A stretch of 64,000 bases of DNA from Stenotrophomonas sp. 169 (GCF_014621775.1 NZ_CP061204.1:2934501-2998500); one strand, 5' to 3'; shown: positions 20,894 through 31,415, numbered from the stretch's first letter. Notes: a model not told the origin generated them from the sequence alone. Made by a program: numbers and translations.

Positions 20894-23470
20894 ATGCCCG
20901 CCAGCCTAAGTAGGTTAACCCTGTATTCGCTAATATCAAGCATCGAAATCGATATGCGCGATGTCCTGCAGCGCTTTGCAGGCAATGCCAAATCTCCGGC
21001 AGAGTTTTTCGGCAAAGAGCTGCTTGATACAGCTGCAAATAGAGCGGGCGCCGAGCCCATCGGCGACGTGGCATCACCGGAGGTATCTGTACTTCTCGAC
21101 TATGTCGATTTTGGAGATGTACTTTCACTTAGCAGGCGACATCAATCGATCATGCCAGAGCGATATGCTGACCAAGTTAGATCGCTGCACTCGGAGTTTG
21201 AACGCCTCAGCCTCATTCGCAATCGCGTAATGCATTCCAGACCACTGGAATTTGACGACCTAGCTCGCACATCGGATTTAGCACGAGTCTTGCTTCGCGA
21301 GCCACAGCATTGGCCACATCTACTCTCAGCTCGCGATGGTCTAGAACGGAATCCCGAGCAGGTCCTAAAACTATCCATCCCTCCTTACACGGAACCAACG
21401 AAGATACTACACAACCTTCCGCTTGCTGACTTCGATGAGACTGGATTCATCGGCAGAAAGCAGGTCTTAAGCAATCTGCTCAAAGCCTGCTCAGGCCCGT
21501 ACCCTGTGATCACAGTTGTTGGTGAGGGCGGCCTTGGAAAAACATCACTAGCACTCAAAGCAGCCTACGAGATTCTAGATTCAAAAAAATTTGAGTTTGA
21601 GGCAATCATATTCGTAACAGCAAAGGCCACCCAGCTGACCGCGAACGAAATATCCAGAATAAAGGGAGCAATCAATTCATCATTAGGTCTTATGGAGGCG
21701 GCGATTGAGGTTCTTGGCGGGAACTCAGAACAAAAGGACGCCATATCTGACCTTAAGGAGCTCTTAAATACCTTCAAGATTCTTTTGATCATTGATAATC
21801 TCGAAACGGTCCTGGACCACCGACTTAAAGATGTACTTGAGGATCTACCGTTCGGCAGCAAAATCCTTATAACCACTCGAATCGGACTTGGGGCCTTCGA
21901 GTTTCCTGTGCAGCTACAGGGACTTTCAGACATAGAAGCGGTTCAACTGCTTCGTGCAACCGCAGAGACTCGCGGCAACAATAAGCTAACAAGCGCATCC
22001 AACGAGCGCCTTTCTAACTATTGCAAGAGAATGAGAAACAACCCACTTCACATCAAGTGGTTTGTCTCTGCAGTACAGACCGGAAAGCGACCCGAAGAAG
22101 TGCTAGCTGACGAATCTCTATTCCTCAAGTTCTGCCTATCAAATGTATTTGACCAGATCAGCGATGACGCCAAATCGATAGTCCGCGCATTACTCTCGCT
22201 CGGCGGCAGCTACACAGTCGCTGAACTATCATATTTAACTCAAATTGATGAGGGCAATCTGCTACGTGGCGTACAGGAACTCATGAGAACAAACATGTTC
22301 ATCATGACGAGCTCCCACCTGGGCAATACTTACGAAAGCAGTTACGAACTATCCCAATTAGCCCGAGCTTACCTCACAAAATTTTATCCCGCAGGAAAGG
22401 AAAGGCAACTGCAGTTTATTGCACTCAAGAATAAACTAGTTAGCGCCGGGGAAGAGCAGAAAAAGGCGGCAATCCGAAATCCGCTATCACCTTACACAGT
22501 ACACACTAGAAGCAGGAGTGACTGGGTTATCGCGAAACATCTGAAAGATGCGCTTAGTTTTGCGAAGGATCGTGATTTTGAGGATGCGCTGAAGCTGGTC
22601 GAAAAGGCGAAAATACTTGCACCAGATTTTTATGAGTGCTTTCGCGTGGAGGGGTGGATTAATGCGCTCATGGGCAATGCGAGCGAAGCGTACGACAGCT
22701 ATGAGCGCGCGATTGCGACCGAACCGGAAGCCCCAAATGCTCGAACAATGTTCGCCGGATTCTTGCTCAGAGACTTGCGTGATGCCGAAAAGGCTGCGGA
22801 GCAGCTTGCAATCGCAATGAAACTCGCCCCCCTCAGTCCTGAACCAAAACTAGAATATGCGCGGTGTTGCCTCTACTTGGCGCGCTTTGACGAAGCGAGC
22901 GCGATACTTGACGAGCTATCCAAAACTCCAGACTGTCATGAAAGAGTTCGAACCAAAATCGTCGATCTTCAGATCCAGATGTATTGCCGGACCGCCGACT
23001 TCCACTCGCAGAATCAGGAGCCAATGAAGGCAATCGACGCCCTCCATAGCTTGAAGGAGTACTTCGACGACATCATCTACCCTGACCCTAAAATGTATGA
23101 ACGATTGGCGAGAGTGCGACGATCATGCATTCTTTCTAGAAATTCCGTCCAACCTGGATCTCCGCATCATGTAAAGGCTGAGGAAGCGCTGCTTTGGATA
23201 GACACCAAATGCTCCGAGCATGAAACCGTAAACTCCGCCAGCAGCATCGGCGGAGAGCTTGACCTCTCAATTAGGGGCACGATAGCGCGCATACACAGCA
23301 GTCAAAAGTTCGGCTTCATCAGAACAACCGAGGGTGAGGAAATATTCTTCCACGTCACCGGGGTAGCAGATGAGGAGGTCCTGGCAGTCGGAGTGGGTGC
23401 TCGAGTGCGATTTCACTTATCTGTGGACTACATGAATAGAGCCGTGGCGATCGACATTCAGAGAACGTAG
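20894..23470 (+). CDS. HEPN-STAND ATPase-TPR-cold-shock-domain protein, candidate defence sensor
   Basis: 858 aa cytoplasmic protein in an AT-richer island. Residues 1-150 are helical and contain RNRVMH (R109 to H114), the Rx4H catalytic motif of HEPN ribonucleases. Residues about 180-400 form a STAND/NB-ARC-like ATPase: Walker A GEGGLGKTS (210-218), Walker B ILLIIDN (296-302), sensor KILITTR (323-329) and the P-containing motif RNNPLHIKW (381-389). A winged-helix-like segment (430-500) follows, then TPR-like helical repeats (about 548-725). Residues about 793-855 resemble a cold-shock/OB domain (GTIARIHSSQKFGFI, EEIFFHVTGV). By analogy with Avs and NLR-like systems, I infer ligand sensing by the repeats, oligomerisation by the ATPase and RNA cleavage by HEPN. 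The OB-like domain could bind nucleic acid. AAGGA lies 10 bases before the ATG. Function is inferred, not known. Confidence 0.8.
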   Translation: MPASLSRLTLYSLISSIEIDMRDVLQRFAGNAKSPAEFFGKELLDTAANRAGAEPIGDVASPEVSVLLDYVDFGDVLSLSRRHQSIMPERYADQVRSLHSEFERLSLIRNRVMHSRPLEFDDLARTSDLARVLLREPQHWPHLLSARDGLERNPEQVLKLSIPPYTEPTKILHNLPLADFDETGFIGRKQVLSNLLKACSGPYPVITVVGEGGLGKTSLALKAAYEILDSKKFEFEAIIFVTAKATQLTANEISRIKGAINSSLGLMEAAIEVLGGNSEQKDAISDLKELLNTFKILLIIDNLETVLDHRLKDVLEDLPFGSKILITTRIGLGAFEFPVQLQGLSDIEAVQLLRATAETRGNNKLTSASNERLSNYCKRMRNNPLHIKWFVSAVQTGKRPEEVLADESLFLKFCLSNVFDQISDDAKSIVRALLSLGGSYTVAELSYLTQIDEGNLLRGVQELMRTNMFIMTSSHLGNTYESSYELSQLARAYLTKFYPAGKERQLQFIALKNKLVSAGEEQKKAAIRNPLSPYTVHTRSRSDWVIAKHLKDALSFAKDRDFEDALKLVEKAKILAPDFYECFRVEGWINALMGNASEAYDSYERAIATEPEAPNARTMFAGFLLRDLRDAEKAAEQLAIAMKLAPLSPEPKLEYARCCLYLARFDEASAILDELSKTPDCHERVRTKIVDLQIQMYCRTADFHSQNQEPMKAIDALHSLKEYFDDIIYPDPKMYERLARVRRSCILSRNSVQPGSPHHVKAEEALLWIDTKCSEHETVNSASSIGGELDLSIRGTIARIHSSQKFGFIRTTEGEEIFFHVTGVADEEVLAVGVGARVRFHLSVDYMNRAVAIDIQRT

Positions 23471-23632
23471 AAACGCACATGCAGTCGTGCCACTCATCGT
23501 AATCTCTACAAAGACATGCACCTGCGCCGGGGCGTTCGATCCTTCCAGGGTCCGAAATCTCTCACTTACGCGCTATTGGAGCGTTTATGTCGCACGTCGC
23601 TACATGCTGCAGGGCCGACGTGTAAAACGGCA
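23471..23632. other. Island right flank
   Basis: No gene seen. Contains TGCGCCGGGGC at 23523-23533, also present at 20428-20438 on the other side of the STAND gene. Composition returns to the high-GC background by about 23640. Confidence 0.4.
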
Positions 23633-23665
23633 GAGGGCGTGACGACCGCTGGTCGCCACGCCCTC
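23622..23665 (-). terminator. Terminator of purA
   Basis: On the minus strand GAGGGCGTG and CACGCCCTC pair, extended by a CGACC/GGTCG inner stem with one mismatch, and CGTTTTAC follows a few bases later. It lies about 50 bp beyond the purA stop codon. Confidence 0.65.
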
Positions 23666-23677
23666 CGTGTGAAGCCC

Positions 23678-23699
23678 GCCGAGCAGGGCTCGGCGCTAC
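23678..23699 (-). repeat. SMAG palindrome
   Basis: On the minus strand GTAGCGCCGAGCCCTGCTCGGC, a single SMAG-type GTAG palindrome between the purA stop and its terminator hairpin. Confidence 0.65.
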
Positions 23700-23716
23700 C
23701 GCGTCATTGCCTGGGA

Positions 23717-25216
<1,500 letters not shown>

Positions 25217-27451
25217 TCAGCCACGGTTGGGGTCGGTCGTACCGGCGGCAGCGTCGCGCACGGGGAATAGATACTCGAAGGGCTGGGCGGGGCGCGGCGT
25301 GCAACCGAAGGCGCTGTCGAAGCCCTGCACGAATCGGGCCAACCCCGCGCGAAACGGGCCCGGCGGGTGGTCATCTTCGGCAACCTGCCGCCGCAGTTGC
25401 CGCTCGGTGGGATTGGCGGCGTGCAGGCCTGCGGCGGCAAGAAAAAAGCGCTGTAGATCGTACGACTCCCCTGCCGCCTCGGCCTCGGCCTGCCCGGCGC
25501 GTCGCGCCCCACTGATACCGCGCAGGTCACACGCGGCTTCTTCCTGCACGCGCGTGGCGTTCAGATGGGTGTGGTCTATCCACATGTCCCCGATACGTTG
25601 TCGGATGGCGGTGTCTTCGCGTGCCATCAGCGCTTCCGCCTCGGGGCTCAGGTCGCGCGCTTCGCCCAGCAGGTGCGCGATCTCATGCCCCAGCATGAAA
25701 CCCAGCAAGCCCCAGCGCTCCTCACGGGATGAACCAAGGTGCTCAAGGCTGCCCAGCAGCGCCGGCGAAAGCACGACCCGTTCGTCGATCACGTTCGTCC
25801 CGAGCGAGAGGTGATGCGCAGGTCCCGCAAGGAGGGAATCGGTGGGGCCTTCAATGATGGACAGATCGTTGCGGGTCGCGAGCGCGTCCAGCGCCTGCAT
25901 GTTGGCAAGGTGCGAGGCCGAGCCGATGAATCCGTCCCAGGGAACCTGCTGGCCTGCGTCGTCGAATACCAGCTGGACGGCTTCGAGCGCGGCGTGCAGC
26001 GAGGCGCGGTCCGCATCGGGCAACGCGGACATTGCCAGTTCTTCAATGAACACCTGGCGGATCGCATCGAACATCGCCAACGCCGGCGCGGTCAGCGCCG
26101 GTGCCATGCGCTGGCTGTACCACGCACTGAGCAGCAACCTGCCGCCGCGGCTTTCATCCAGTTGTTTCAACCGCGCTGGCGGTTCGACACTCCCCAGCAG
26201 ATACCCCTGTGCGCGACGCGCCTGGTGGTACTGCAGGAATGCCCGCCAATCGGCAAGCGGGCGCCGTTGCAGCATCACGTCAAGCTTCCTGCAACTCTCC
26301 ATGGTGATGTACAGCGACGTCATCGGATCCAGGCCCAGCGTTTGCCAGACGGTCTGCCAGGCAAAACCCGGCAGCGCCGCCTCGGCTTGGGTAAGCGTGT
26401 AGGAATTCACCTGCACAGGGGCGTGGGCCAGCGTGCGCTCCATCTCCAGCACCGTGTCTGCGGCCGCAGCCGCGTCGGTGGGCGCCATGCCGGACGTGCG
26501 CAGCAGGTCGGCAATGCGATCACGGTAAGCCAGCACATCGGGATGCGAAGGGGGCAGGCCGTACACCGCACCATCCGGGCTGCCAAGCGCGAAACCTGCG
26601 GCCAGCACGCCGTTGAGAAAGAAGCGCTGCAGGCCGAGCACCGACTCCTGCCCTCGCAGCATGCCCTGGCATATGTGGTGCTCGATGTCGGCTCGGCTGG
26701 CGAGCGCGGCAATGGCATCGCGCTGCGGCCGGAAATGCGACCATCCCCGGCCCGCCGGATCGGCGGCGGCGGCCCAGGTTGCGGCAAGTGCGGCCTCGGC
26801 GCCCCCCGCTGCAGTGGATGCCTGCTGCGCCAGCGGCAGCAACGACTCGCTGGCGTGATGACGCATTTCCGCGAAGCGGGTCGGGATCTCACGGCCCGGT
26901 GGGTGCTGCAGTTTCCAGAAGCCGTTGACGTAGCTGTCGAGCTGGCCGCAGGGGGTGGCGAACCACGCGGCGATGCCTTGCCACAGCAGTGAACTGCCGG
27001 CGCCGCCGCTCTCTTCGGCCACCGCGAGCGCTTCGGCATTGGCGAGCATTTCCAGCGGCTGCACCAACGGGTTGAACAGATCCGGGTGGAAGGCCTGCGG
27101 AAGTGGTGCGGCAGGTGTCGGTGCAGCGGCAGGCACGCAGCGCACGGAGTGCGGGCGCACGGCGGCCCGCAGGGATGACCCCGCCGGTGGGGGCCTCGGT
27201 GGCAGGGCCGTATCGTCTCGCCGCATGCCGGCCCGCGCCCCCAGTGACGCCGCCTGCTGCCCTGCCAGCAACACGACCGTGCCCAGCGTCAGCGCGCTGC
27301 GCAGATCCCAGGACCGGTTGCCGACAAAGCCAAGGCCGGGCACTCGTTTCGGCATGCGGCCTGCACGCCCTGAAACGGGCTGGCGGTGCGCTTCCCTCGC
27401 GACCTCATTGTTCCCCTGACGTGCGCGAACATCCCCCACTGCAATCGGCAT
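25217..27451 (-). CDS. Divergent M13 (neprilysin-like) metallopeptidase
   Basis: 744 aa. The zinc motif HEIAH is at 589-593, the third ligand is E638 in EEAACDLRG (the family usually has ENxxD), and the downstream landmark EDDHPPGPFR matches the DPHSPGKFR-like segment of M13 enzymes. The N-terminal half is very Ala-rich and weakly conserved; a hydrophobic stretch at about 52-70 (SALTLGTVVLLAG) may be a membrane anchor or late signal, but 50 basic residues precede it. AGGAGGTGG gives an unusually strong ribosome binding site at the ATG. Sits between DUF2065 and purA, which are normally neighbours, and looks like a later insertion. Substrate unknown. Confidence 0.75.
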   Translation of the reverse strand: MPIAVGDVRARQGNNEVAREAHRQPVSGRAGRMPKRVPGLGFVGNRSWDLRSALTLGTVVLLAGQQAASLGARAGMRRDDTALPPRPPPAGSSLRAAVRPHSVRCVPAAAPTPAAPLPQAFHPDLFNPLVQPLEMLANAEALAVAEESGGAGSSLLWQGIAAWFATPCGQLDSYVNGFWKLQHPPGREIPTRFAEMRHHASESLLPLAQQASTAAGGAEAALAATWAAAADPAGRGWSHFRPQRDAIAALASRADIEHHICQGMLRGQESVLGLQRFFLNGVLAAGFALGSPDGAVYGLPPSHPDVLAYRDRIADLLRTSGMAPTDAAAAADTVLEMERTLAHAPVQVNSYTLTQAEAALPGFAWQTVWQTLGLDPMTSLYITMESCRKLDVMLQRRPLADWRAFLQYHQARRAQGYLLGSVEPPARLKQLDESRGGRLLLSAWYSQRMAPALTAPALAMFDAIRQVFIEELAMSALPDADRASLHAALEAVQLVFDDAGQQVPWDGFIGSASHLANMQALDALATRNDLSIIEGPTDSLLAGPAHHLSLGTNVIDERVVLSPALLGSLEHLGSSREERWGLLGFMLGHEIAHLLGEARDLSPEAEALMAREDTAIRQRIGDMWIDHTHLNATRVQEEAACDLRGISGARRAGQAEAEAAGESYDLQRFFLAAAGLHAANPTERQLRRQVAEDDHPPGPFRAGLARFVQGFDSAFGCTPRPAQPFEYLFPVRDAAAGTTDPNRG

Positions 27452-27567
27452 CGTTCCACCTCCTGACCAGGAAGCTCCAACCCTAGTGAAGGTGCGTCAG
27501 GCGTCATAGGGACGCATGCGTCAATGAGCGGGAACTGGCAGTGGGGTGCGTGTCAGTAGGGTGCGTG

Positions 27568-27753
27568 TCAGTGCCGCACCCACCACAGCAGGCTCAAGCC
27601 CGCCAGCAACACCAGTCCGCCAAAACTGCGCAGCGCCGGACCGGGCAGGTCCAGCAGGCGCGCGGCCATGCGCTTCCACGCCAGCGGCGCGGCGAACAGC
27701 AGCAGACCTTCCAGCACGGCCACCAGGCACAGCGCGGCGAACAGGTCTTTCAT
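27568..27753 (-). CDS. DUF2065 (YjeT-like) small membrane protein
   Basis: 61 aa with two hydrophobic helices (LFAALCLVAVLEGLLLFAAP and the C-terminal FGGLVLLAGLSLLWW) joined by a basic loop. Size and residues match the DUF2065 family, whose genes typically sit between hflC and purA. It follows hflC by 68 bp on the same strand, so it is the last gene of the hfl operon. Biochemical role unknown. Confidence 0.85.
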   Translation of the reverse strand: MKDLFAALCLVAVLEGLLLFAAPLAWKRMAARLLDLPGPALRSFGGLVLLAGLSLLWWVRH

Positions 27754-27821
27754 CCGGTTTGAACTCCACGAAAAGCACGAGGCCCGGACATGCCGGGCCC
27801 CGTACGAAGCAACTACAGAAC

Positions 27822-28685
27822 TTACTTGTCGCTCTTCAGGTACTGCAGGAACGGATCATTCTTGTCCAGCACGATCACGCCATTACCATCGGTCAACGAG
27901 TTGCGGTATGCCTCAAGGCTGCGCGTGAACGCGTAGAACGAGGGATCGGCCGAACCCGCCTGCCCGTAGATGCGCGTGGCATCGGCATCGCCCTCGCCTC
28001 GCATCCGTTGGGCATCACGCTCGGCAACGGCCACCAGCACCGTGGCCTCACGATCGGCCTGGGCACGGATGGTCAGCGCCTGTTCCTCGCCTTCCGCCCG
28101 CAGCTTCGCGGCTTCCTGCTTGCGCTGTGCACGCATGCGCTCGTACACATCATTGATCACCTGGCTGTCGGTCGGCAGGTCGATCTGCTTGATGCGCAGG
28201 TCGATGATCTGCATGCCCAGGCCCTTCACCGCCTCGTTGATGCCGGTCAGCTGATCGGCGATCAGTTCGCTGCGGTCACCCGATACCAGCTCGGTCAACG
28301 AACGCGAGTTGATCTGGTTGCGCAGCGAGTCGGTGATGATCGGTGCAAGGCGGGCATTGGCCACGCGCGGATCGCCACCGGTGGCGCGGAAATAATCGCC
28401 CACGTTGGAGATGTACCCGATGGCGAAGAAGTCAACGCTGACATCCTTCTGCTCGGCGGTGAAATACCGCGCCGGTGCCGTGTCGAGCACCTGGAAACGG
28501 CGATCGAACACGCGCACGCTTTCCACCAGCGGCACCTTGAAATGCAGGCCCGGCTTGATGTCCGCACGGACCACACGGCCCAGATTCAGCACCATGCCGG
28601 TCTGGTCCTCACGGACCACGAACACCGAACCCAGCAGGCCGAACAGGATCACGACCACCAGGCCGATCCACAGTGAACTCCTCAT
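27822..28685 (-). CDS. hflC: HflC, SPFH-domain subunit of the HflKC complex
   Basis: 287 aa. An N-terminal transmembrane segment (WIGLVVVILFGLLGSVFV) is followed by the SPFH/band-7 domain (EDQTGMVLNLGRV) and a charged coiled-coil region (MRAQRKQEAAKLRAEGEEQ). With HflK it forms a large periplasmic cage around the FtsH protease and limits its action on membrane proteins. The ATG overlaps the hflK stop in an ATGA, a typical translational coupling. Confidence 0.95.
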   Translation of the reverse strand: MRSSLWIGLVVVILFGLLGSVFVVREDQTGMVLNLGRVVRADIKPGLHFKVPLVESVRVFDRRFQVLDTAPARYFTAEQKDVSVDFFAIGYISNVGDYFRATGGDPRVANARLAPIITDSLRNQINSRSLTELVSGDRSELIADQLTGINEAVKGLGMQIIDLRIKQIDLPTDSQVINDVYERMRAQRKQEAAKLRAEGEEQALTIRAQADREATVLVAVAERDAQRMRGEGDADATRIYGQAGSADPSFYAFTRSLEAYRNSLTDGNGVIVLDKNDPFLQYLKSDK

Positions 28686-29815
28686 TGGCTGCCCTCCTCA
28701 CGGCCGTTCGGTCGACCCGTCGGACGGCCCACCGGCCGACCTGGATCACGCGGAGCGGTCGTTGCACTGCCGGTCACGGCAGGCAGCACGACATCCGGAT
28801 TCGTCAATGGCAGCTGCGCCGCACCGGTCGGGCGCGTTTCACCCGGGAACGGTACGTACAGCACCTGGCGGCTGTCGCCACCGATCACCTTGCGGTTTTC
28901 AGCCAGCACCTGCTCCACCGTTTCCAGCCACAGGCGCTTGCGGGTCACGTCCGGCGAGTTCTTGTACTGCTGCTGCAGCAGGGTGAAGCGCTGGGCATCA
29001 CCCTCTGCACGCGAGACCACTGCCGCCTTGTAGCCTTCGGCCGTGGTACGGGTACGTGCGGACTGGCCGCGCGCTTCCGGAACCACCTTCGCTGCATAGG
29101 CCTGCGCCTCGTTGATCAGACGCTCCTTGACCTGCTGCGCACCATTGACCTCGTCGAAGGCCGGCTTCACTTCTTCCGGCGGACGCGCGTCAGGCAGGGT
29201 CAGACCGGTCACCGTCACACCGGTGCGGTACGCGGCCAGCAGGGTCTGCAGGCGCGTTTCGGCCGCCGTCGCCAGCGGGCCGCGGTTGTTGAGCACCGAG
29301 TTCAGGTCGGCACGGCCGACCTCTTCACGCACCGCACTCTGCGACGACTGCTCCAGTACCTGGTTGGCATCGAATGTGCCGAACAGGAACAGGCGCGGGT
29401 CGTCGATGCGGTACTGCACGTTGAGCGAGACGTTGACGATGTTCTCGTCGCGGGTCAGCACCGGCACCGAGATCGAGAACGTCTTGATCTCCGTGGCATT
29501 GACCTTGGTCACCGACTCGATCGGCCACGGCAGCTTGAAGTTCGGGCCGGGCTGCAGGATGCGCGAGAACTGGCCGAAGCGCAGGACCACGCCCCGCTGT
29601 TGTTCGCCTATCAGCTGGAAGCTGGAGAACAGCAACAGCAGGACCGCCGCGATCGCGATCCAGCGGACGATGCCTCCATCGAACATTTCCTTCAACGGCC
29701 CCGGGAACCCACCCCAGCCACCACCAAATCCGCCGCCGCGGGGCTTGGAAGGCCCCCGCCGGTTGTCTTCGGGACGTTGTCCGTCCCTGTTGCCGCCGGG
29801 TGTATTCCAGGCCAT
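28682..29815 (-). CDS. hflK: HflK, SPFH-domain subunit of the HflKC complex
   Basis: 377 aa. A glycine- and proline-rich cytoplasmic N terminus (GGGFGGGWGGFPGP), one transmembrane helix (WIAIAAVLLLLFSSF), the SPFH domain (EQQRGVVLRFGQF) and a coiled coil. The C-terminal tail has GRP repeats (GRPVGRPTGRPNGR), longer and more regular than usual. Partner of HflC in regulating FtsH. I chose the ATG at 29815 with GGAG upstream. First gene of hflK-hflC-DUF2065. A TAGAAT on the minus strand at 29886-29891 is a possible -10 box. Confidence 0.95.
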   Translation of the reverse strand: MAWNTPGGNRDGQRPEDNRRGPSKPRGGGFGGGWGGFPGPLKEMFDGGIVRWIAIAAVLLLLFSSFQLIGEQQRGVVLRFGQFSRILQPGPNFKLPWPIESVTKVNATEIKTFSISVPVLTRDENIVNVSLNVQYRIDDPRLFLFGTFDANQVLEQSSQSAVREEVGRADLNSVLNNRGPLATAAETRLQTLLAAYRTGVTVTGLTLPDARPPEEVKPAFDEVNGAQQVKERLINEAQAYAAKVVPEARGQSARTRTTAEGYKAAVVSRAEGDAQRFTLLQQQYKNSPDVTRKRLWLETVEQVLAENRKVIGGDSRQVLYVPFPGETRPTGAAQLPLTNPDVVLPAVTGSATTAPRDPGRPVGRPTGRPNGREEGSQ

Positions 29816-29958
29816 GCACGCTCCATCTGTATTGGGCCGCGCCACGGGCCCTTCCCGTGACACCAGCCTTGTACCGGTTTCCCTGATTCTACAAGATGGG
29901 GCGGATCAGGAGGATTGGAAGGGGGTAAGGTGATATTTCCCCGTCAGCGAGCGTTGCA

Positions 29959-30954
29959 ATGTCCCTCCCCGCGTCTTTCACCGCCTTCCGTATCCACCAG
30001 GACGACCACGGCCATCGTAGCGGCCTGGAATCGATAGGCCTGGATGACCTGTCCGCCGGGCAGGTGCTGGTGCGGGCGAACTGGTCCTCGGTGAACTACA
30101 AGGACGCCCTGGCCGGCACGGGCAAGGGCCGTATCCTGCGGCGCTTCCCGCTGGTGGGAGGAATCGATGTCGCCGGCACGGTGGTCGCCTCCACGGATCC
30201 GGCCTGGCGTGAGGGCGATGCCGTACTGGCGACCGGATGTGGGTTGAGTGAGACCCGCGACGGGGGCTACAGCCCGTACGTGCGCCTGGAGTCCAGCGCC
30301 GTCATCGCGCAGCCGTCCGGCCTGTCCCCGCGCGAGGCGATGGTCATCGGCACCGCCGGATTCACGGCCGCGCTGGCGTTGCTGCGCATGCAGGACAACC
30401 GGCTCACCCCCGCTCATGGTCCCTTGGCGGTGACCGGTGCCAGCGGCGGCGTTGGCTGTCTGGCCGTGGATATCTTCAGCCGCGCGGGGTATGCCGTGCA
30501 TGCGATCAGTGGCAAGCCCGGCCAAGCCGACTGGCTGCGCTCGCTGGGCGCCACCGAGGTGCTGCCGCGTGAGGCCCTGGCGGATGCCGGGCCGCTGCAG
30601 TCGGCGCGTTTCGGCGGCGGCCTGGACAGTGCAGGCGGGACGATGCTGACCAGCCTGCTGGCCCAGACAGTACCCTACGGCAGCGTGGTCAGCGCCGGTC
30701 TCGCTGCGGGTCCATCGCTGGAGATGACCGTCATGCCCTTCATCCTGCGGGGGGTGTCACTGCTTGGCGTGTCCTCGGCCAATGCACCCCGCCCGCTCCG
30801 CGAACAGGTCTGGGCGCAGCTGGGCACGGCCTGGCGTCCCGCACACCTCGATGCCATCTGCACACGGGAAGTGGTGCTCGCCGACCTGCCCGAGGTCTTC
30901 GATGGAATGCTGGCCGGGGGATCGACGGGGCGCACGGTCGTGCGGATCGACTGA
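29959..30954 (+). CDS. YhdH/YhfP-type quinone oxidoreductase (MDR superfamily)
   Basis: 331 aa zinc-free medium-chain reductase. It has the YhdH/AcuI pattern: WSSVNYKDALAGTGKG near residue 45, GIDVAGTVV, and the NADPH-binding loop VTGASGGVGCLAVD around residue 155. The conserved C terminus ends in GRTVVRID. Close relatives reduce acryloyl-CoA to propionyl-CoA with NADPH, others have unknown enone substrates. The start lacks a clear ribosome binding site. Monocistronic and divergent from hflK; unrelated in function to its neighbours as far as the sequence shows. Confidence 0.88.
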   Translation: MSLPASFTAFRIHQDDHGHRSGLESIGLDDLSAGQVLVRANWSSVNYKDALAGTGKGRILRRFPLVGGIDVAGTVVASTDPAWREGDAVLATGCGLSETRDGGYSPYVRLESSAVIAQPSGLSPREAMVIGTAGFTAALALLRMQDNRLTPAHGPLAVTGASGGVGCLAVDIFSRAGYAVHAISGKPGQADWLRSLGATEVLPREALADAGPLQSARFGGGLDSAGGTMLTSLLAQTVPYGSVVSAGLAAGPSLEMTVMPFILRGVSLLGVSSANAPRPLREQVWAQLGTAWRPAHLDAICTREVVLADLPEVFDGMLAGGSTGRTVVRID

Positions 30955-31043
30955 ACGTTGCAGGCGGGCGACGGACGGTGCGGCCTTTGCTTCACCCTGC
31001 CATGAGCGGCGCACTACACTGCTGGCATCACTTGGGGAACAAC

Positions 31044-31415
31044 ATGGCACGCATCCTTATCGTCGACGATTCGCCGTCGCAGCTGTTGGGGATACAGCGC
31101 ATCGTCGAAAAACTCGGCCACGAGATCCTGACCGCCACCGACGGTGCTGCGGGCGTGGAAGCAGCACGCGCCGCGCTGCCCGATCTGGTCCTGATGGATG
31201 TGGTGATGCCCAACCTCAACGGGTTCCAGGCAACGCGCACGCTGGCCCGCGACGCATCCACGCGGCACATCCCGGTGATCCTGGTCACGACCAAGGATCA
31301 GGACACCGACCGCATGTGGGGCATGCGCCAAGGCGCGAAGGCGTACATCACCAAGCCGTTCTCGGAAGATGAGCTGTCCGAGGTGCTGGAGCGGGTGTTC
31401 GCCGGGCAGCCCTGA
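31044..31415 (+). CDS. Single-domain response regulator, PilH-like
   Basis: 123 aa consisting of one receiver domain: acidic pair in LIVDDSPSQ, phospho-acceptor in LVLMDVVMPNLNGF, and the lysine in YITKPFSEDEL. No output domain. It resembles PilG/PilH-type regulators of twitching motility, but no pil or chemotaxis genes are adjacent, so the partner kinase is unknown. GGGGAA precedes the ATG at 31044. Confidence 0.85.
   Translation: MARILIVDDSPSQLLGIQRIVEKLGHEILTATDGAAGVEAARAALPDLVLMDVVMPNLNGFQATRTLARDASTRHIPVILVTTKDQDTDRMWGMRQGAKAYITKPFSEDELSEVLERVFAGQP

Noticed and set aside
20169..23716. Prophage or integrative element around the STAND gene
   Set aside because: No integrase, transposase, tRNA end or phage structural gene is visible; only composition and a short 11-base repeat support transfer.
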